Positions 29,517 to 38,685 of a stretch of 64,000 bases of DNA are shown one piece after another; the stretch's first letter is position 1; each line of letters opens with the position of its first letter. The notes under the pieces are model-generated. The model was given only the letters and a program-made list of their open reading frames with translations, made no database searches and was not told where the DNA came from. The DNA lies in the NCBI GenBank assembly GCA_022448365.1, contig JAKVCS010000003.1:1178001-1242000 (forward strand). The letters are read 5' to 3'. Made by a program: the position numbers and the translations under genes. The DNA comes from Saccharospirillaceae bacterium (GTDB lineage Bacteria > Pseudomonadota > Gammaproteobacteria > Pseudomonadales > Oceanobacteraceae).

Positions 29517-30518
29517 ATGAGCAAAGTTAGTATCCGTTCCGAGTTATTGAACCTGGAAACTCTGATCGAAAGAATCAATCAACGTGATTACCTGGTAATC
29601 GCTGCTGATGAGAAAGTACTATCCCAGTTACCCAGTGGTAACTGGATTGCAGGCACCATTCCCTACTTTATGGGTGAAGACGGTGGTGAGGTCAGTCAGA
29701 ATAAAGCGTTCGTTAATACCATCGACGGCATCAGTGGCAATAATCCGCCACGCATTACGCCTTATGATGTGCATTCCATTGAGAACATCGCCAGCGATGC
29801 GCCAGATAATGGCTTTACCATCACCATTCTCCCGGCAGGTTCCGATATCCATATTAACTATGCTGACAATGCACCGTCATTTGCGAATATGTTCTTTACT
29901 CCGGTGGTCGGCTGGATTGCCGGCGCTCACCTGGCCGAAGCAGACGCCAGCGCCAAAGTAGGGTTTGGTACCGCCAGCATGTTGATGGCAGATAAAGGCA
30001 TCGCAATGCACGTACCTCTGCCGGAAAATCAGTTCGCTAATATTAATATTGTAAACTTGTTCCAGCAGGGCAATGGCGCAGAAATCAAATTCCCACAAAG
30101 TGGCTTTAACGTTAACAACTGCGAAGTCGATGGCCAACCAACCAATCTCGCCAGTTACCTGAAAGAACACAACATCGATACCCGCTTGCCCCTGGTAGCC
30201 GACTACAACGGTGTCAATGTCAATGTTTCGATCAAGGAAGCCGGTTCCGATTCCGTGGATTTATACGCTCCTGTATTTGAGGGCGTGGGCTATCGTTTTG
30301 CCAATCCGGTTGGTGATTACGTTGCCAGTCTGGAAGGTGCAATCGCCACGGAGCAAACCGATCAGGCCGCACTGTCGTTTAACTGCATACTTAATTTCCT
30401 GTATGGGGAACTGGAAAGTCGAAAAACCGCGACTCTGACCGGGCCATTTACTTTCGGCGAAATTGCCTATCAGCTGGTCAATCAGACTCTGGTTTATCTC
30501 ACCCTCGAAGACGCCTGA
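29517..30518 (+). CDS. FIST-like uncharacterised protein
   Basis: 333 residues, cytoplasmic by sequence. The C-terminal 45 residues (NCILNFLYGELE, then GPFTFGEIAYQLVNQTLVYLTL) resemble the end of FIST_C sensory domains, where a (Y/F)GEI motif and an NQTL element are typical. The N-terminal part has alternating beta strands (YLVIAADEKVLSQLP, IAGTIPYFMG). FIST domains are proposed to bind small ligands such as amino acids in signal transduction. The match is by eye and could be wrong. It is translationally close to the repeat protein upstream; GGATTTAGAAG precedes the ATG. Confidence 0.6.
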   Translation: MSKVSIRSELLNLETLIERINQRDYLVIAADEKVLSQLPSGNWIAGTIPYFMGEDGGEVSQNKAFVNTIDGISGNNPPRITPYDVHSIENIASDAPDNGFTITILPAGSDIHINYADNAPSFANMFFTPVVGWIAGAHLAEADASAKVGFGTASMLMADKGIAMHVPLPENQFANINIVNLFQQGNGAEIKFPQSGFNVNNCEVDGQPTNLASYLKEHNIDTRLPLVADYNGVNVNVSIKEAGSDSVDLYAPVFEGVGYRFANPVGDYVASLEGAIATEQTDQAALSFNCILNFLYGELESRKTATLTGPFTFGEIAYQLVNQTLVYLTLEDA

Positions 30519-30621
30519 TTTTCAGAGTTCTTGTCGCCGGTTTCTTCTGAAAGTATCACTGCCTGAGGTATCGGGCAGTGATATACTCCGCCAATCAATA
30601 ACACTAACAATGGACGCCTTG

Positions 30622-31482
30622 ATGAAAGCCTTTCTGACCTTTCTGACTTCCCTTTGTCTGATCTTTGCCTTTGCTGGCGAAGCACACGCCAAGCGTTTTG
30701 GTGGTGGTGGTGGCTTTGGCAAAAGCCATAAGACCACGCCATTTTTTAAGAAAAAATCTGAACCGCAAAAACAGCAACAACAGGGCCAGAATGCTGCACA
30801 GAAGAAACGCGGTGGCATGATGGGTGGTTTGCTCGGTGGCTTATTGGCCGGCGGCTTGTTTGCAGCCTTATTAGGAAGTGGCGCATTTGAGGGGATCCAG
30901 TTTATGGACATCATCCTGTTTGCCCTGTTGGCCTTTATCGCGCTGAAGATATTTCGCTCACTGGCAGGCGCCCAACGTCAGCCTGCCATTCAGGGAGCCG
31001 GTTATGGCCAGCAACCACAACAACGTCAGAGCTTTGAAATGCCAAAAGATGCCCCGGCAGGAGGACACGCTTTTGATGCAACGACAGCGCAAGATCAATC
31101 GCCCCGCAACCTGCCACCGGGTTTTGATGCCGAAGGTTTTGTTCAGGGCGCACTGGAGCATTACCGAACTGTTCAGCAAGCCTGGAATGACGGCAAGCTG
31201 GAAGTGATTGAAGAATACGTATCTGCACCACTGTTCGCTGGTCTGAAGCAACAACGCGAACGCCTTATGGTACCGCCACAAACAGAAATCCTCGATTTAA
31301 ATGCCGACATTGTGCGTGCAGACCAGAACGGTTCCGTCGCTGAAATCAGCGTCCTGTTTCGCGGTTTGTGCAAAGATGAGCTGGAGAAGTCTGAAGACGG
31401 TATTTTTGATACCTGGCATCTGGAACGCGATACCGCCGCGTCAGATTCTAACTGGGTCATCGTCGGAATCGAAGCCGAGTAA
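30622..31482 (+). CDS. Tim44-like domain protein, membrane-anchored
   Basis: About 286 residues: a signal peptide (FLTFLTSLCLIFAFAGEAHA), a glycine-rich and lysine/glutamine-rich stretch, a very glycine-rich hydrophobic segment (GGLLGGLLAGGLFAALLG), a second membrane segment (DIILFALLAFIALKIF), and a C-terminal Tim44-type domain from about residue 170 (GFVQGALEHYRTVQQAWNDGKLEVIEEYVSAPLFAGL; DTWHLERD). Bacterial Tim44-like proteins of this layout are common, and their role is not settled. The ATG at 30622 is preferred because GGAC lies upstream; an ATG at 30610 is possible. Confidence 0.87.
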   Translation: MKAFLTFLTSLCLIFAFAGEAHAKRFGGGGGFGKSHKTTPFFKKKSEPQKQQQQGQNAAQKKRGGMMGGLLGGLLAGGLFAALLGSGAFEGIQFMDIILFALLAFIALKIFRSLAGAQRQPAIQGAGYGQQPQQRQSFEMPKDAPAGGHAFDATTAQDQSPRNLPPGFDAEGFVQGALEHYRTVQQAWNDGKLEVIEEYVSAPLFAGLKQQRERLMVPPQTEILDLNADIVRADQNGSVAEISVLFRGLCKDELEKSEDGIFDTWHLERDTAASDSNWVIVGIEAE

Positions 31483-31823
31483 GCACACTACCTTTATGCT
31501 TACGTCCCTGGTCAGAACACCCCAGATCAGGGACCTTATACATTCTTCAAAACTACTGTCGAACAGCGCTTCTGGCTGTTTCCGTTCGCGCTCTTCCGTC
31601 GCTGCTCCCTGCATTATTCGCTGTCTTGAGAACTCATTTAGCGAGGTTTCAACCCAAACATCGCGCCTCATTCGTGACTTAGTTTCATATTTGTAATTCT
31701 ATAAATTACACAAAAAGCACAATTAGTTACATTTTGGCGCAATTCATCCTGACATAATCCGCCGCGCTGGCGCTCCATCTACGCCATTTTTATTAAAAAC
31801 CAGATATACCCAAGGATCACTTA
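31483..31823. other. Intergenic region before fadL
   Basis: About 340 bases with no supported gene. It contains a GTCCCTGGTC / GATCAGGGAC hairpin at 31504-31534 just past the Tim44 gene, without a T tract (a weak terminator candidate). It also contains the palindrome GTAATT-CTATA-AATTAC at 31693-31709, in the AT-rich part expected to hold the fadL promoter. No PsrA-type site was seen. Confidence 0.45.
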
Positions 31824-33356
31824 ATGTTGAAGCAAAGCTCAGTATTGGCTGCGGCTGTTATGCTTGCGTCCCAAAGCATGGCATCCGGATTTAAAATCAA
31901 TGAACAGGCTGCAAGTGCATCTGGCCGTGCATTTGCTGGCAGTGCTGCGGTAGCGAAAGACGCTTCCGTTGTCTTCTTTAACCCGGCTGGTATGAGTCGC
32001 CTTGAACGCTCCCAGGCATCATTCGGTTTCACTTACCTGAATCTGAACGGCGAATTCAGCGGAGAGCGTATCGACCCTGCCGGACTCAGCAGCAACCTGC
32101 CAAAAACTGCACAGACGCCATTTGGCGAAGCCGGTGTCTACAACGACGGTGGAAACTTTCTCGAAGATAAATTGATTCCATTTGGCTATTACGTTCACAA
32201 ACTGGATGATAAAGCGGCCGTGGGCCTGGGTGTTTTTGCTCCTTTTGGCACATCAACCAATTACGACCAGGGCTCTTTGGCCGGTGGTTTTGCCGATGAA
32301 ACACAACTGTCGGCTATCGACATCCAGCCAACCTTTTCTTATCAGGTTACCGACACCTTCTCGTTCGGTGTGGGTATCGACATCGTTTATGCCAAAGGCC
32401 TGTTAAGCAAGGAACTGGATCTGGTTCCATTAGCCGCTGCTTATCAAGCTGCAAGCGCTGGTCAGCAAATTAATCCGGAAGACTACCGTGGCTACGAGAA
32501 TAAGTTCGAAGTATCCGGTGACGACATCGGCTATGGCTGGAACTTTGGTTTGATGTGGGACCTCAACCAAACGACCACACTGGGATTTGCTTACCGCTCG
32601 GAAGTGGATTTCGAGTTGAAAGGAAAATCAAAGTTCGAGAAATCTGAAGGCGTAGTGGCTTACTCGGCTGCTTCCAACAAAATTGTACCCGCTGATACCG
32701 ACGCGGCTCAAACCGAGCTGAATATACTGCGAACAGCCAATACTGGTTCTCCAGACACCACACCGCTGAATGCCGCTGGCCAGCCAGCAACCGGCAAAAT
32801 TGAAAAACAGGACTCTCAGGTTCCATTAACCGGTCCACGCTCGGCGACCATCAGTGTTGCGCATGACTTTAACACTCGTCTGCAATTGCTCGCAGGCGTA
32901 ACCTGGACTGACTGGTCTTCATTCAAATACTTCGACGTTATTGCTACCGATGAGGGTGTGATTGATGATATCGCCGGTCTGGGCGAAAACTACATAGGCC
33001 ACATTGTCGAGAAATGGAGCGACACCGTTTCCTACTCAGTTGGTGCCGAATATCTGTTAAACCAGGACTGGACCTTGCGTACCGGATACGCCTTTGACGA
33101 ATCTCCCGTTGATAGCCAGCACCGCACCGCTCGCGTGCCGGACAATGATCGTCAATGGTTAACAGCCGGTGCAACCTACACGCTGAATAACCACTGGAGC
33201 TTCGATGCAGGTATCGCGTATGTGTTCATCGACAAAACCAAGATTGATGAGTACAACTACGACCTGAACGACCAGCAAAAAGGTAGCGACAACCTCAAAG
33301 GTGAGTACGACGTGAACGCGTTGGGACTGTCTTTCCAGATGAACTACCGCATGTAA
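31824..33356 (+). CDS. fadL: FadL-family long-chain fatty acid outer membrane transporter
   Basis: 510 residues with a signal peptide (VLAAAVMLASQSMASG) followed by the FadL N-terminal hatch FKINEQAASASGRAFAGSAAVAKDASVVFFNPAGMSRL, including the NPAGM motif. The rest is a 14-strand-type beta barrel ending in a terminal aromatic-rich strand (LSFQMNYRM). It probably lets fatty acids or hydrocarbons cross the outer membrane. It fits the lipid-degrading genes elsewhere in the window. A terminator follows directly. Confidence 0.94.
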   Translation: MLKQSSVLAAAVMLASQSMASGFKINEQAASASGRAFAGSAAVAKDASVVFFNPAGMSRLERSQASFGFTYLNLNGEFSGERIDPAGLSSNLPKTAQTPFGEAGVYNDGGNFLEDKLIPFGYYVHKLDDKAAVGLGVFAPFGTSTNYDQGSLAGGFADETQLSAIDIQPTFSYQVTDTFSFGVGIDIVYAKGLLSKELDLVPLAAAYQAASAGQQINPEDYRGYENKFEVSGDDIGYGWNFGLMWDLNQTTTLGFAYRSEVDFELKGKSKFEKSEGVVAYSAASNKIVPADTDAAQTELNILRTANTGSPDTTPLNAAGQPATGKIEKQDSQVPLTGPRSATISVAHDFNTRLQLLAGVTWTDWSSFKYFDVIATDEGVIDDIAGLGENYIGHIVEKWSDTVSYSVGAEYLLNQDWTLRTGYAFDESPVDSQHRTARVPDNDRQWLTAGATYTLNNHWSFDAGIAYVFIDKTKIDEYNYDLNDQQKGSDNLKGEYDVNALGLSFQMNYRM

Positions 33357-33377
33357 TTCTGGTTGTCTCTATCCTTC

Positions 33378-33406
33378 AAAAAGCCCGGATTTTTCCGGGC
33401 TTTTTT
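33378..33406 (+). terminator. Rho-independent terminator of fadL
   Basis: Stem AAAAAGCCCGGA / TCCGGGCTTTTT with a T loop, followed by further T residues, 21 bases after the stop. Confidence 0.9.
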
Positions 33407-33837
33407 GTCTGCTTTAGCAGCTACAGAACTAACGTCTCGTCACCATCACGAAACACCAGACTCTCCGGCATCGACTGATGCCCTCCCAGGCTGTTCTTCA
33501 CGCAGAAATGACACGTTGCTTACAATCGGACAATGAAAACAACCATTAAAAACAAGAGTCGGATTCGCTATTATCGCTCAGTGACTTTCATTTGATGCCA
33601 CCCGTTTGATCAACAACCGGAGAGGTGTACGGTTACGGCACAAGATTTCCTGAGTCTTCGCGGATTGCTGTTCAGCCACAGCAAATGTATTTTTTGACCG
33701 GTATTTCTATAAATACGTCTTGCTGAGTCGCGCCCTTACCGCCTTGCGATGTGTTTACAAAGCACACACCCTTTCGTATCATTCGTCACCCGAGGGCAGC
33801 AACAGCTGCCTTTTTGCGTTTTTAAGGATTCAAACCT
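33407..33837. promoter_or_regulatory. Long leader region of argD
   Basis: About 430 bases without a supported gene. A small hairpin GGCATC-GACT-GATGCC lies at 33467-33482. A perfect palindrome GTATTT-CTAT-AAATAC lies at 33701-33716; its AT-rich 16-base design is comparable to an arginine-repressor half-site pair, but it does not match the E. coli ARG box well. A terminator-like hairpin is at 33792-33815. The length of the leader suggests regulated transcription. Confidence 0.4.
33792..33815 (+). terminator. Attenuator-like terminator just before argD
   Basis: GGCAGC, loop AACA, GCTGCC, then TTTTTGCGTTTTT. The stem can extend by three weaker pairs. It ends only 22 bases before the argD ATG, with the ribosome site AAGGA in between. 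No gene that would need a terminator precedes it within 400 bases, so it probably controls read-through into argD. Confidence 0.6.
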
Positions 33838-35007
33838 ATGCATGCCATCATGAACACCTACGGGCGTTTACCGGTGACTTTTACTTCTGGCCAGGGCAGC
33901 TGGCTGAATGGTGAAGATGGAAAGCAGTATCTGGATGCACTCAGCGGCATTGCTGTGTGTGGTCTGGGTCATGCTCATCCTGCAGTTACCAAAGCGCTGT
34001 GCGAACAAGCAGACAAGCTTATTCATACCTCCAACTTATACGGTATTGAACGTCAGCAAGCGCTGGCGGAAGCACTGCGACGCGTGTCTGGCATGGACAA
34101 TGTGTTTTTCTCCAACTCGGGTGCTGAGGCCAACGAAGCGGCGATTAAAATCGCTCGTAAATACGGCCACGATAAAGGCATTCATGAAGCCAGAATCGTG
34201 GTCATGACTCAGTCGTTCCATGGCCGTACTCTGGCCACTTTGTCAGCCACCGGTAATGCCAAAGTACACGAAGGGTTTGGTCCACTGGTCAGCGGCTTTG
34301 TCCGAGTGCCTTATAACGATATCGCTGCGTTGGAGTCCGTGATCAAGGCCGATTCAAACATTGTTGCGGTATTAATGGAGCCGGTTCAGGGCGAAGGAGG
34401 TTTAGCGACCGCTTCCGCAGACTACCTGCATGCAGCGCGTGAATTGTGCGATCAACACGAGTTATTACTCATGCTGGATGAAATCCAGACCGGTAATGGC
34501 CGAACTGGCAGCTACTTCTGCTACCAACAGTTTGGCTTTATGCCGGACGTGTTGACCACCGCCAAAGGTTTGGGCAACGGCGTACCCATCGGCGCCTGTT
34601 TAGCAAATGGCAAAGCTTCGGAGGTATTACAACCCGGTAACCACGGTTCGACGTATGGTGGAAACCCACTGGCATGTGCCGCGGCATTTGCTGTGGTTGA
34701 AACCATCGAACAAGACAAGCTGAGTGAACACGCCGCTGAAATGGGCGAATATTTACGCGCTCAATTCACGGAAAAACTGCAAGGCACGGGTAAGTTAAAG
34801 GAAATCCGTGGTCGTGGTCTGATGATTGGTCTGGTAATGGATCAGGATTGTCCGCAGCTGATGGCTCAGGCCGTTACCGAACAACAGTTATTAATTAACG
34901 TCACGGCGGGCAATGTGATTCGTTTATTGCCGCCATTAAATCTGAATAAAGAAGAAGCCGATCAGATTGTTGAACGTGTCGTAGCTTTAGTTACGACACT
35001 CGGCTAA
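33838..35007 (+). CDS. argD: Acetylornithine (and probably succinyldiaminopimelate) aminotransferase
   Basis: Class III PLP aminotransferase of arginine synthesis. Motifs are FSNSGAEANEAAIKIARK, SFHGRTLATLSATGN, the cofactor Asp in LMLDEIQTGNGRTG, and the PLP lysine in TTAKGLGNGVPIG. 389 residues is standard. The ATG at 33838 has AAGGA nine bases upstream. It is followed 12 bases later by argF, forming an arginine operon. Confidence 0.94.
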   Translation: MHAIMNTYGRLPVTFTSGQGSWLNGEDGKQYLDALSGIAVCGLGHAHPAVTKALCEQADKLIHTSNLYGIERQQALAEALRRVSGMDNVFFSNSGAEANEAAIKIARKYGHDKGIHEARIVVMTQSFHGRTLATLSATGNAKVHEGFGPLVSGFVRVPYNDIAALESVIKADSNIVAVLMEPVQGEGGLATASADYLHAARELCDQHELLLMLDEIQTGNGRTGSYFCYQQFGFMPDVLTTAKGLGNGVPIGACLANGKASEVLQPGNHGSTYGGNPLACAAAFAVVETIEQDKLSEHAAEMGEYLRAQFTEKLQGTGKLKEIRGRGLMIGLVMDQDCPQLMAQAVTEQQLLINVTAGNVIRLLPPLNLNKEEADQIVERVVALVTTLG

Positions 35008-35019
35008 GAGAGAATTATT

Positions 35020-35928
35020 GTGAGACATTTTTTAACCCTGCTGGATCTCTCTCCGGAAGAATTAGACTGGGTAGTTAATCGCGCGATTGAGCTGAAAAAA
35101 ATTCATCGCTCTGGCGAGATTCATGAGCCACTAAAAAATAAAGTACTGGGTATGATTTTCGAAAAATCATCGACCCGTACCCGTGTATCCTTTGAGGCTG
35201 GCATGGCACAACTGGGCGGCAGCGCGATTTTCTTATCGCCACGTGATACTCAGTTAGGTCGCGGCGAACCCATCGAGGACAGCGCACGCGTGTTATCCCG
35301 TATGGTCGATGTCATCATGATCCGTACCTTCGATCACGAAACCGTCGAACGTTTCGCCGCGTTTTCTCAGGTGCCGGTTATTAATGCCTTAACCGATGAC
35401 TTCCACCCATGTCAGCTGCTGGCCGATGTACAGGCCTATGTTGAACACCGTGGCAGCATCAAAGGTAAAACCGTTGCCTGGATTGGTGATGGCAACAACA
35501 TGTGCCATTCCTACATCAATGCCGCACGCCAGTTTGGCTTCACCTTAAACGTGGCTTGCCCGGAAGGCTTTGAACCGGCCGAGCACCTGGTGAAAGAAAA
35601 CGCGGATCGTGTAAACGTACTGCGTGATCCAAAAGAAGCGGTTAAAAACGCCGATCTGGTGGTGACCGACGTTTGGGCTTCTATGGGTCAGGAAGACGAG
35701 CAGGATGATCGTCTGGCTAAGTTCCAGGATTATCAGGTTTCTCCTGCTCTGCTGGATCTGGCGAACGACGACGTTGTCTTTATGCACTGTTTACCAGCGC
35801 ACCGTGGTGAAGAAGTCAGCGAAGATTTGCTGGACGACAAACGCTCTGTTGTTTGGGATGAAGCGGAAAACCGCTTACATGCTCAAAAAGCACTGCTGGA
35901 GTTTTTGCTTTGTCAGGAAGAAGAGTAG
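35020..35928 (+). CDS. argF: Ornithine carbamoyltransferase
   Basis: Joins carbamoyl phosphate and ornithine to give citrulline. It shows the carbamoyl phosphate motif SSTRTRVSF, the ornithine-side HPCQLLAD, and [13 protein letters not shown] with the catalytic Cys. 302 residues. The start is GTG, with the purine-rich GAGAGAA upstream. It is the second gene of the arg pair and ends at a bidirectional terminator shared with trpC. Confidence 0.97.
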   Translation: MRHFLTLLDLSPEELDWVVNRAIELKKIHRSGEIHEPLKNKVLGMIFEKSSTRTRVSFEAGMAQLGGSAIFLSPRDTQLGRGEPIEDSARVLSRMVDVIMIRTFDHETVERFAAFSQVPVINALTDDFHPCQLLADVQAYVEHRGSIKGKTVAWIGDGNNMCHSYINAARQFGFTLNVACPEGFEPAEHLVKENADRVNVLRDPKEAVKNADLVVTDVWASMGQEDEQDDRLAKFQDYQVSPALLDLANDDVVFMHCLPAHRGEEVSEDLLDDKRSVVWDEAENRLHAQKALLEFLLCQEEE

Positions 35929-35968
35929 CAGGAAGAAGAATGCCTTCTTTCGCTGGACTAGCTGACAC

Positions 35969-35998
35969 AAAAAACCGGGCTCTTTAGCCCGGTTTTTT
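35969..35998. terminator. Bidirectional terminator between argF and trpC
   Basis: Perfect 13-bp stem AAAAAACCGGGCT / AGCCCGGTTTTTT with a 4-base loop. A and T tracts on both sides let it serve argF on the plus strand and trpC on the minus strand. Confidence 0.92.
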
Positions 35999-36013
35999 AT
36001 TTTCCAAAGATTA

Positions 36014-36814
36014 TCAGAAAAACAACTTCTGCAGTTCGTCACCCGGCTCTTCAGCCCGCATAAAGGCTTCACCAACTAGGAACGCATTCACGTTATTATC
36101 ACGCATCAGCTTCACATCGTCCGGAACCAGAATACCGCTTTCTGTCACTAACAGGCGGTCTGAGGGAACCTGATCCAATAAACCCAGTGTGGTATCCAAC
36201 GTCAGCTCAAACGTGTGCAAGTTACGGTTATTGATACCCACCAGCGGTGTGGACAGCTTCAGCGCCGATTGCAGCTCTTCGCCATCGTGTACCTCTACCA
36301 GCACGTCCATTCCCAGCTCTTCTGCCAAGCCAGCCAGGTCCTGCAGCTGCATATCGCTTAATGCAGAAACGATCAGCAGAATACAATCAGCGTTCAATAA
36401 ACGCGCTTCATAAACATGGTATGGGTCGATCAGGAAGTCTTTACGAATCACTGGTAATGAACATGCACTACGGGCAGCGATTAAATAATCTTCATGGCCT
36501 TTAAAGTAATCGCGATCGGTTAATACCGATAAACAAGCCGCGCCACCCTTTTCGTACGATTCAGCGATTTGCTCAGGAACAAAGTTCTCACGCAACACAC
36601 CTTTGGAAGGTGACGCCTTTTTAATTTCAGAAATAACCGCTGGCAGGCCTGCATCTACTTTCGCTTTCATAGAGCGGTAGAAGCCACGTAGCTCAGACGG
36701 ATCGCGATCAATCGCCTGCGCTTTAGTTTCAGCTAACGGTGCAGTTTTACTGCGCTCTGCAATTTCCTGTTCTTTAGTCGCCAGGATCTTTTTTAAGATG
36801 GTTGGTGTGTTCAT
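36014..36814 (-). CDS. trpC: Indole-3-glycerol-phosphate synthase
   Basis: TIM-barrel enzyme of tryptophan synthesis. Visible motifs are [51 protein letters not shown] and [11 protein letters not shown]. 266 residues, monofunctional (no TrpF part). It lies 206 bases downstream of trpD, an unusually wide gap filled by structured element B. Confidence 0.97.
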   Translation of the reverse strand: MNTPTILKKILATKEQEIAERSKTAPLAETKAQAIDRDPSELRGFYRSMKAKVDAGLPAVISEIKKASPSKGVLRENFVPEQIAESYEKGGAACLSVLTDRDYFKGHEDYLIAARSACSLPVIRKDFLIDPYHVYEARLLNADCILLIVSALSDMQLQDLAGLAEELGMDVLVEVHDGEELQSALKLSTPLVGINNRNLHTFELTLDTTLGLLDQVPSDRLLVTESGILVPDDVKLMRDNNVNAFLVGEAFMRAEEPGDELQKLFF

Positions 36815-36891
36815 TGTGCTCTGCTCTGTTGCGGCAGTTAATTTTTAAAGTGTTCCGAAACCTTTTGAGTCGACTCAGGTTTCTGTGGAGG

Positions 36892-36995
36892 GAAGCTATT
36901 TGAATATTTTCACAGCAGCCGCATGGATGCGGCGGTAGGATCGTGGTTCATGGACGAACTTTCGATCCTGCGACTGAAAATAATCAGATGGCTTC
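36892..36995. repeat. Structured intergenic element B (closing stem with GGA hairpins)
   Basis: Bases 36892-36912 pair with 36975-36995 over 21 positions with a single mismatch. Inside, 36918-36933 forms GCCGCA / TGCGGC with loop TGGA, and 36937-36969 forms AGGATCG / CGATCCT carrying a second helix GTTC / GAAC with loop ATGGAC. Length, closing stem with T-rich/A-rich inner ends, and GGA loops match element A at 25167-25273. It separates trpD from trpC, so the trp transcript may carry it. Confidence 0.65.
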
Positions 36996-37020
36996 GCTCA
37001 TTTCCGGTCTGGCAGGTTAA

Positions 37021-38067
37021 TCAGCCCTGACCGTCTTCAGCAATATATTTCGAGAAGCTTGCCAGCTCTTTAATTTTTTCCAGCGCCATACCGCTATAAA
37101 TCGCGTCTTCCGCCATATCAACGCCATCTTTAAAGCTTACCGACAAACCGGCAACATAAATTGCGGCACCAGCATTAATTGCCAGCATATCTGCGGCTTT
37201 TTTACCGGCATCGGAGTCTCGTTTACCTAAGGCATTTTTAATCAGGGCTAAACTTTCATCAGCGCTATCAATGCTTAATCCAGTTAAGTCCTGACGCTCA
37301 AGACCCACATCTTCCGGTTTAATTTCGAACTCGCGAATTTCACCATTTTTTAATTCGCAGGCGTACGTTTCAGTCGCCAGAGAAATTTCATCTAAACCAT
37401 CTTTGGAGTGAACCACCATAATATGGCCCGCACCTAAACGCTGTAATACTTCAGCAACCGGACGCACCAACTCTTTGCTGAAAACACCAATCAGCTGATT
37501 TTTAACACCCGCCGGATTGGTCATAGGACCCAGCACGTTAAAGATGGTACGCAGGCCTAACGCTTTACGCGGGCCAATGGCGTGTTTCATCGCACTGTGG
37601 TGCTGAGGTGCAAACATAAAGCCCACACCCAACTGATGAATACATTCCGCAACCTGATCAGAATTTAACGCCAGATTTACACCCGCCGCTTCCAATAAAT
37701 CAGCACTGCCGGAACTGGAAGAAACACCACGGTTACCGTGCTTCGCGACGTTGCCGCCAGCCGCCGCAACGATAAACGAAGACGCAGTCGAAACATTAAA
37801 CAGGTTAGCGCCGTCGCCGCCAGTGCCTACAATGTCAACGGCGTTATCGACTTCAATGTTGACACCGCTGGCCAGTTCACGCATCACCGTAACCGCACCA
37901 ACAATTTCGTCGATGGTTTCGCCCTTCATACGCAGTGCAACCAGAAACGCACCGATTTGAGCATCGTCACAGTCACCGGTCATAATCTGGCGCATCACGG
38001 CCGTCATTTCGTCAGTGGTTAAATCCTGCTGCTCAACCACACGGGCCAACGCTTGTTTAATATCCAT
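37021..38067 (-). CDS. trpD: Anthranilate phosphoribosyltransferase
   Basis: Transfers phosphoribose from PRPP to anthranilate. The glycine-rich PRPP loop [32 protein letters not shown], and [27 protein letters not shown] are all present. 348 residues. It follows trpG by 15 bases in the order E-G-D. Confidence 0.97.
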   Translation of the reverse strand: MDIKQALARVVEQQDLTTDEMTAVMRQIMTGDCDDAQIGAFLVALRMKGETIDEIVGAVTVMRELASGVNIEVDNAVDIVGTGGDGANLFNVSTASSFIVAAAGGNVAKHGNRGVSSSSGSADLLEAAGVNLALNSDQVAECIHQLGVGFMFAPQHHSAMKHAIGPRKALGLRTIFNVLGPMTNPAGVKNQLIGVFSKELVRPVAEVLQRLGAGHIMVVHSKDGLDEISLATETYACELKNGEIREFEIKPEDVGLERQDLTGLSIDSADESLALIKNALGKRDSDAGKKAADMLAINAGAAIYVAGLSVSFKDGVDMAEDAIYSGMALEKIKELASFSKYIAEDGQG

Positions 38068-38082
38068 GTTATTCCCCTGCGA

Positions 38083-38667
38083 TCAGATTTTGGTTTTTAA
38101 GAAGTTCGCCAACAAATCATGGCCATGTTCTGTCAGAATGGATTCTGGATGGAACTGCACACCCTCAATAGCCAGTTCTTTATGACGTACTCCCATAATT
38201 TCTTCCATACTGCCATCTTCATTTTCGGTCCAGGCGGTAATTTCCAGACAATCCGGAATAGTATCTTTATCGATGACCAAAGAGTGATATCGGGTAGCGT
38301 TATAACCTGCCGTTAATCCGGCAAAAACACCCGAGTCCTTATGATGAATCGGTGAGGTTTTGCCGTGCATCACCCGGCCGGCACGAATAATATCGCCACC
38401 AAACGCCTGGCCAATACTCTGGTGACCTAAACAAATTCCAAGAATTGGTAATTTACCGGCAAAGTGTTTAATTGCCGCCATGGAAATACCCGCTTCATTC
38501 GGGGTGCATGGCCCTGGCGAAATCACTAAGTGTTTCGGGTTGAGTGCTTCAATTTCTTCGATGGTAATTTCATCGTTGCGGAACACTTTTACATCTGCGC
38601 CCAGCTCAGCAAAATACTGAACCACGTTGTAGGTAAAAGAGTCGTAGTTATCGATCATGACTAACAT
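38083..38667 (-). CDS. trpG: Anthranilate synthase glutamine amidotransferase component
   Basis: Class I glutamine amidotransferase giving ammonia to TrpE; in many gammaproteobacteria it is shared with PabB. The nucleophile Cys is in [15 protein letters not shown] and the His/Glu pair is in VQFHPESIL. 194 residues. It lies 18 bases downstream of trpE. Confidence 0.96.
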   Translation of the reverse strand: MLVMIDNYDSFTYNVVQYFAELGADVKVFRNDEITIEEIEALNPKHLVISPGPCTPNEAGISMAAIKHFAGKLPILGICLGHQSIGQAFGGDIIRAGRVMHGKTSPIHHKDSGVFAGLTAGYNATRYHSLVIDKDTIPDCLEITAWTENEDGSMEEIMGVRHKELAIEGVQFHPESILTEHGHDLLANFLKTKI

Positions 38668-38685
38668 AGTGTGTACTCCTCTGCC

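Noticed and set aside
33720-33914. 64-codon frame before and into argD
   Set aside because: It crosses the terminator-like hairpin and the argD start in another frame; it is not rich in arginine and has no ribosome site.
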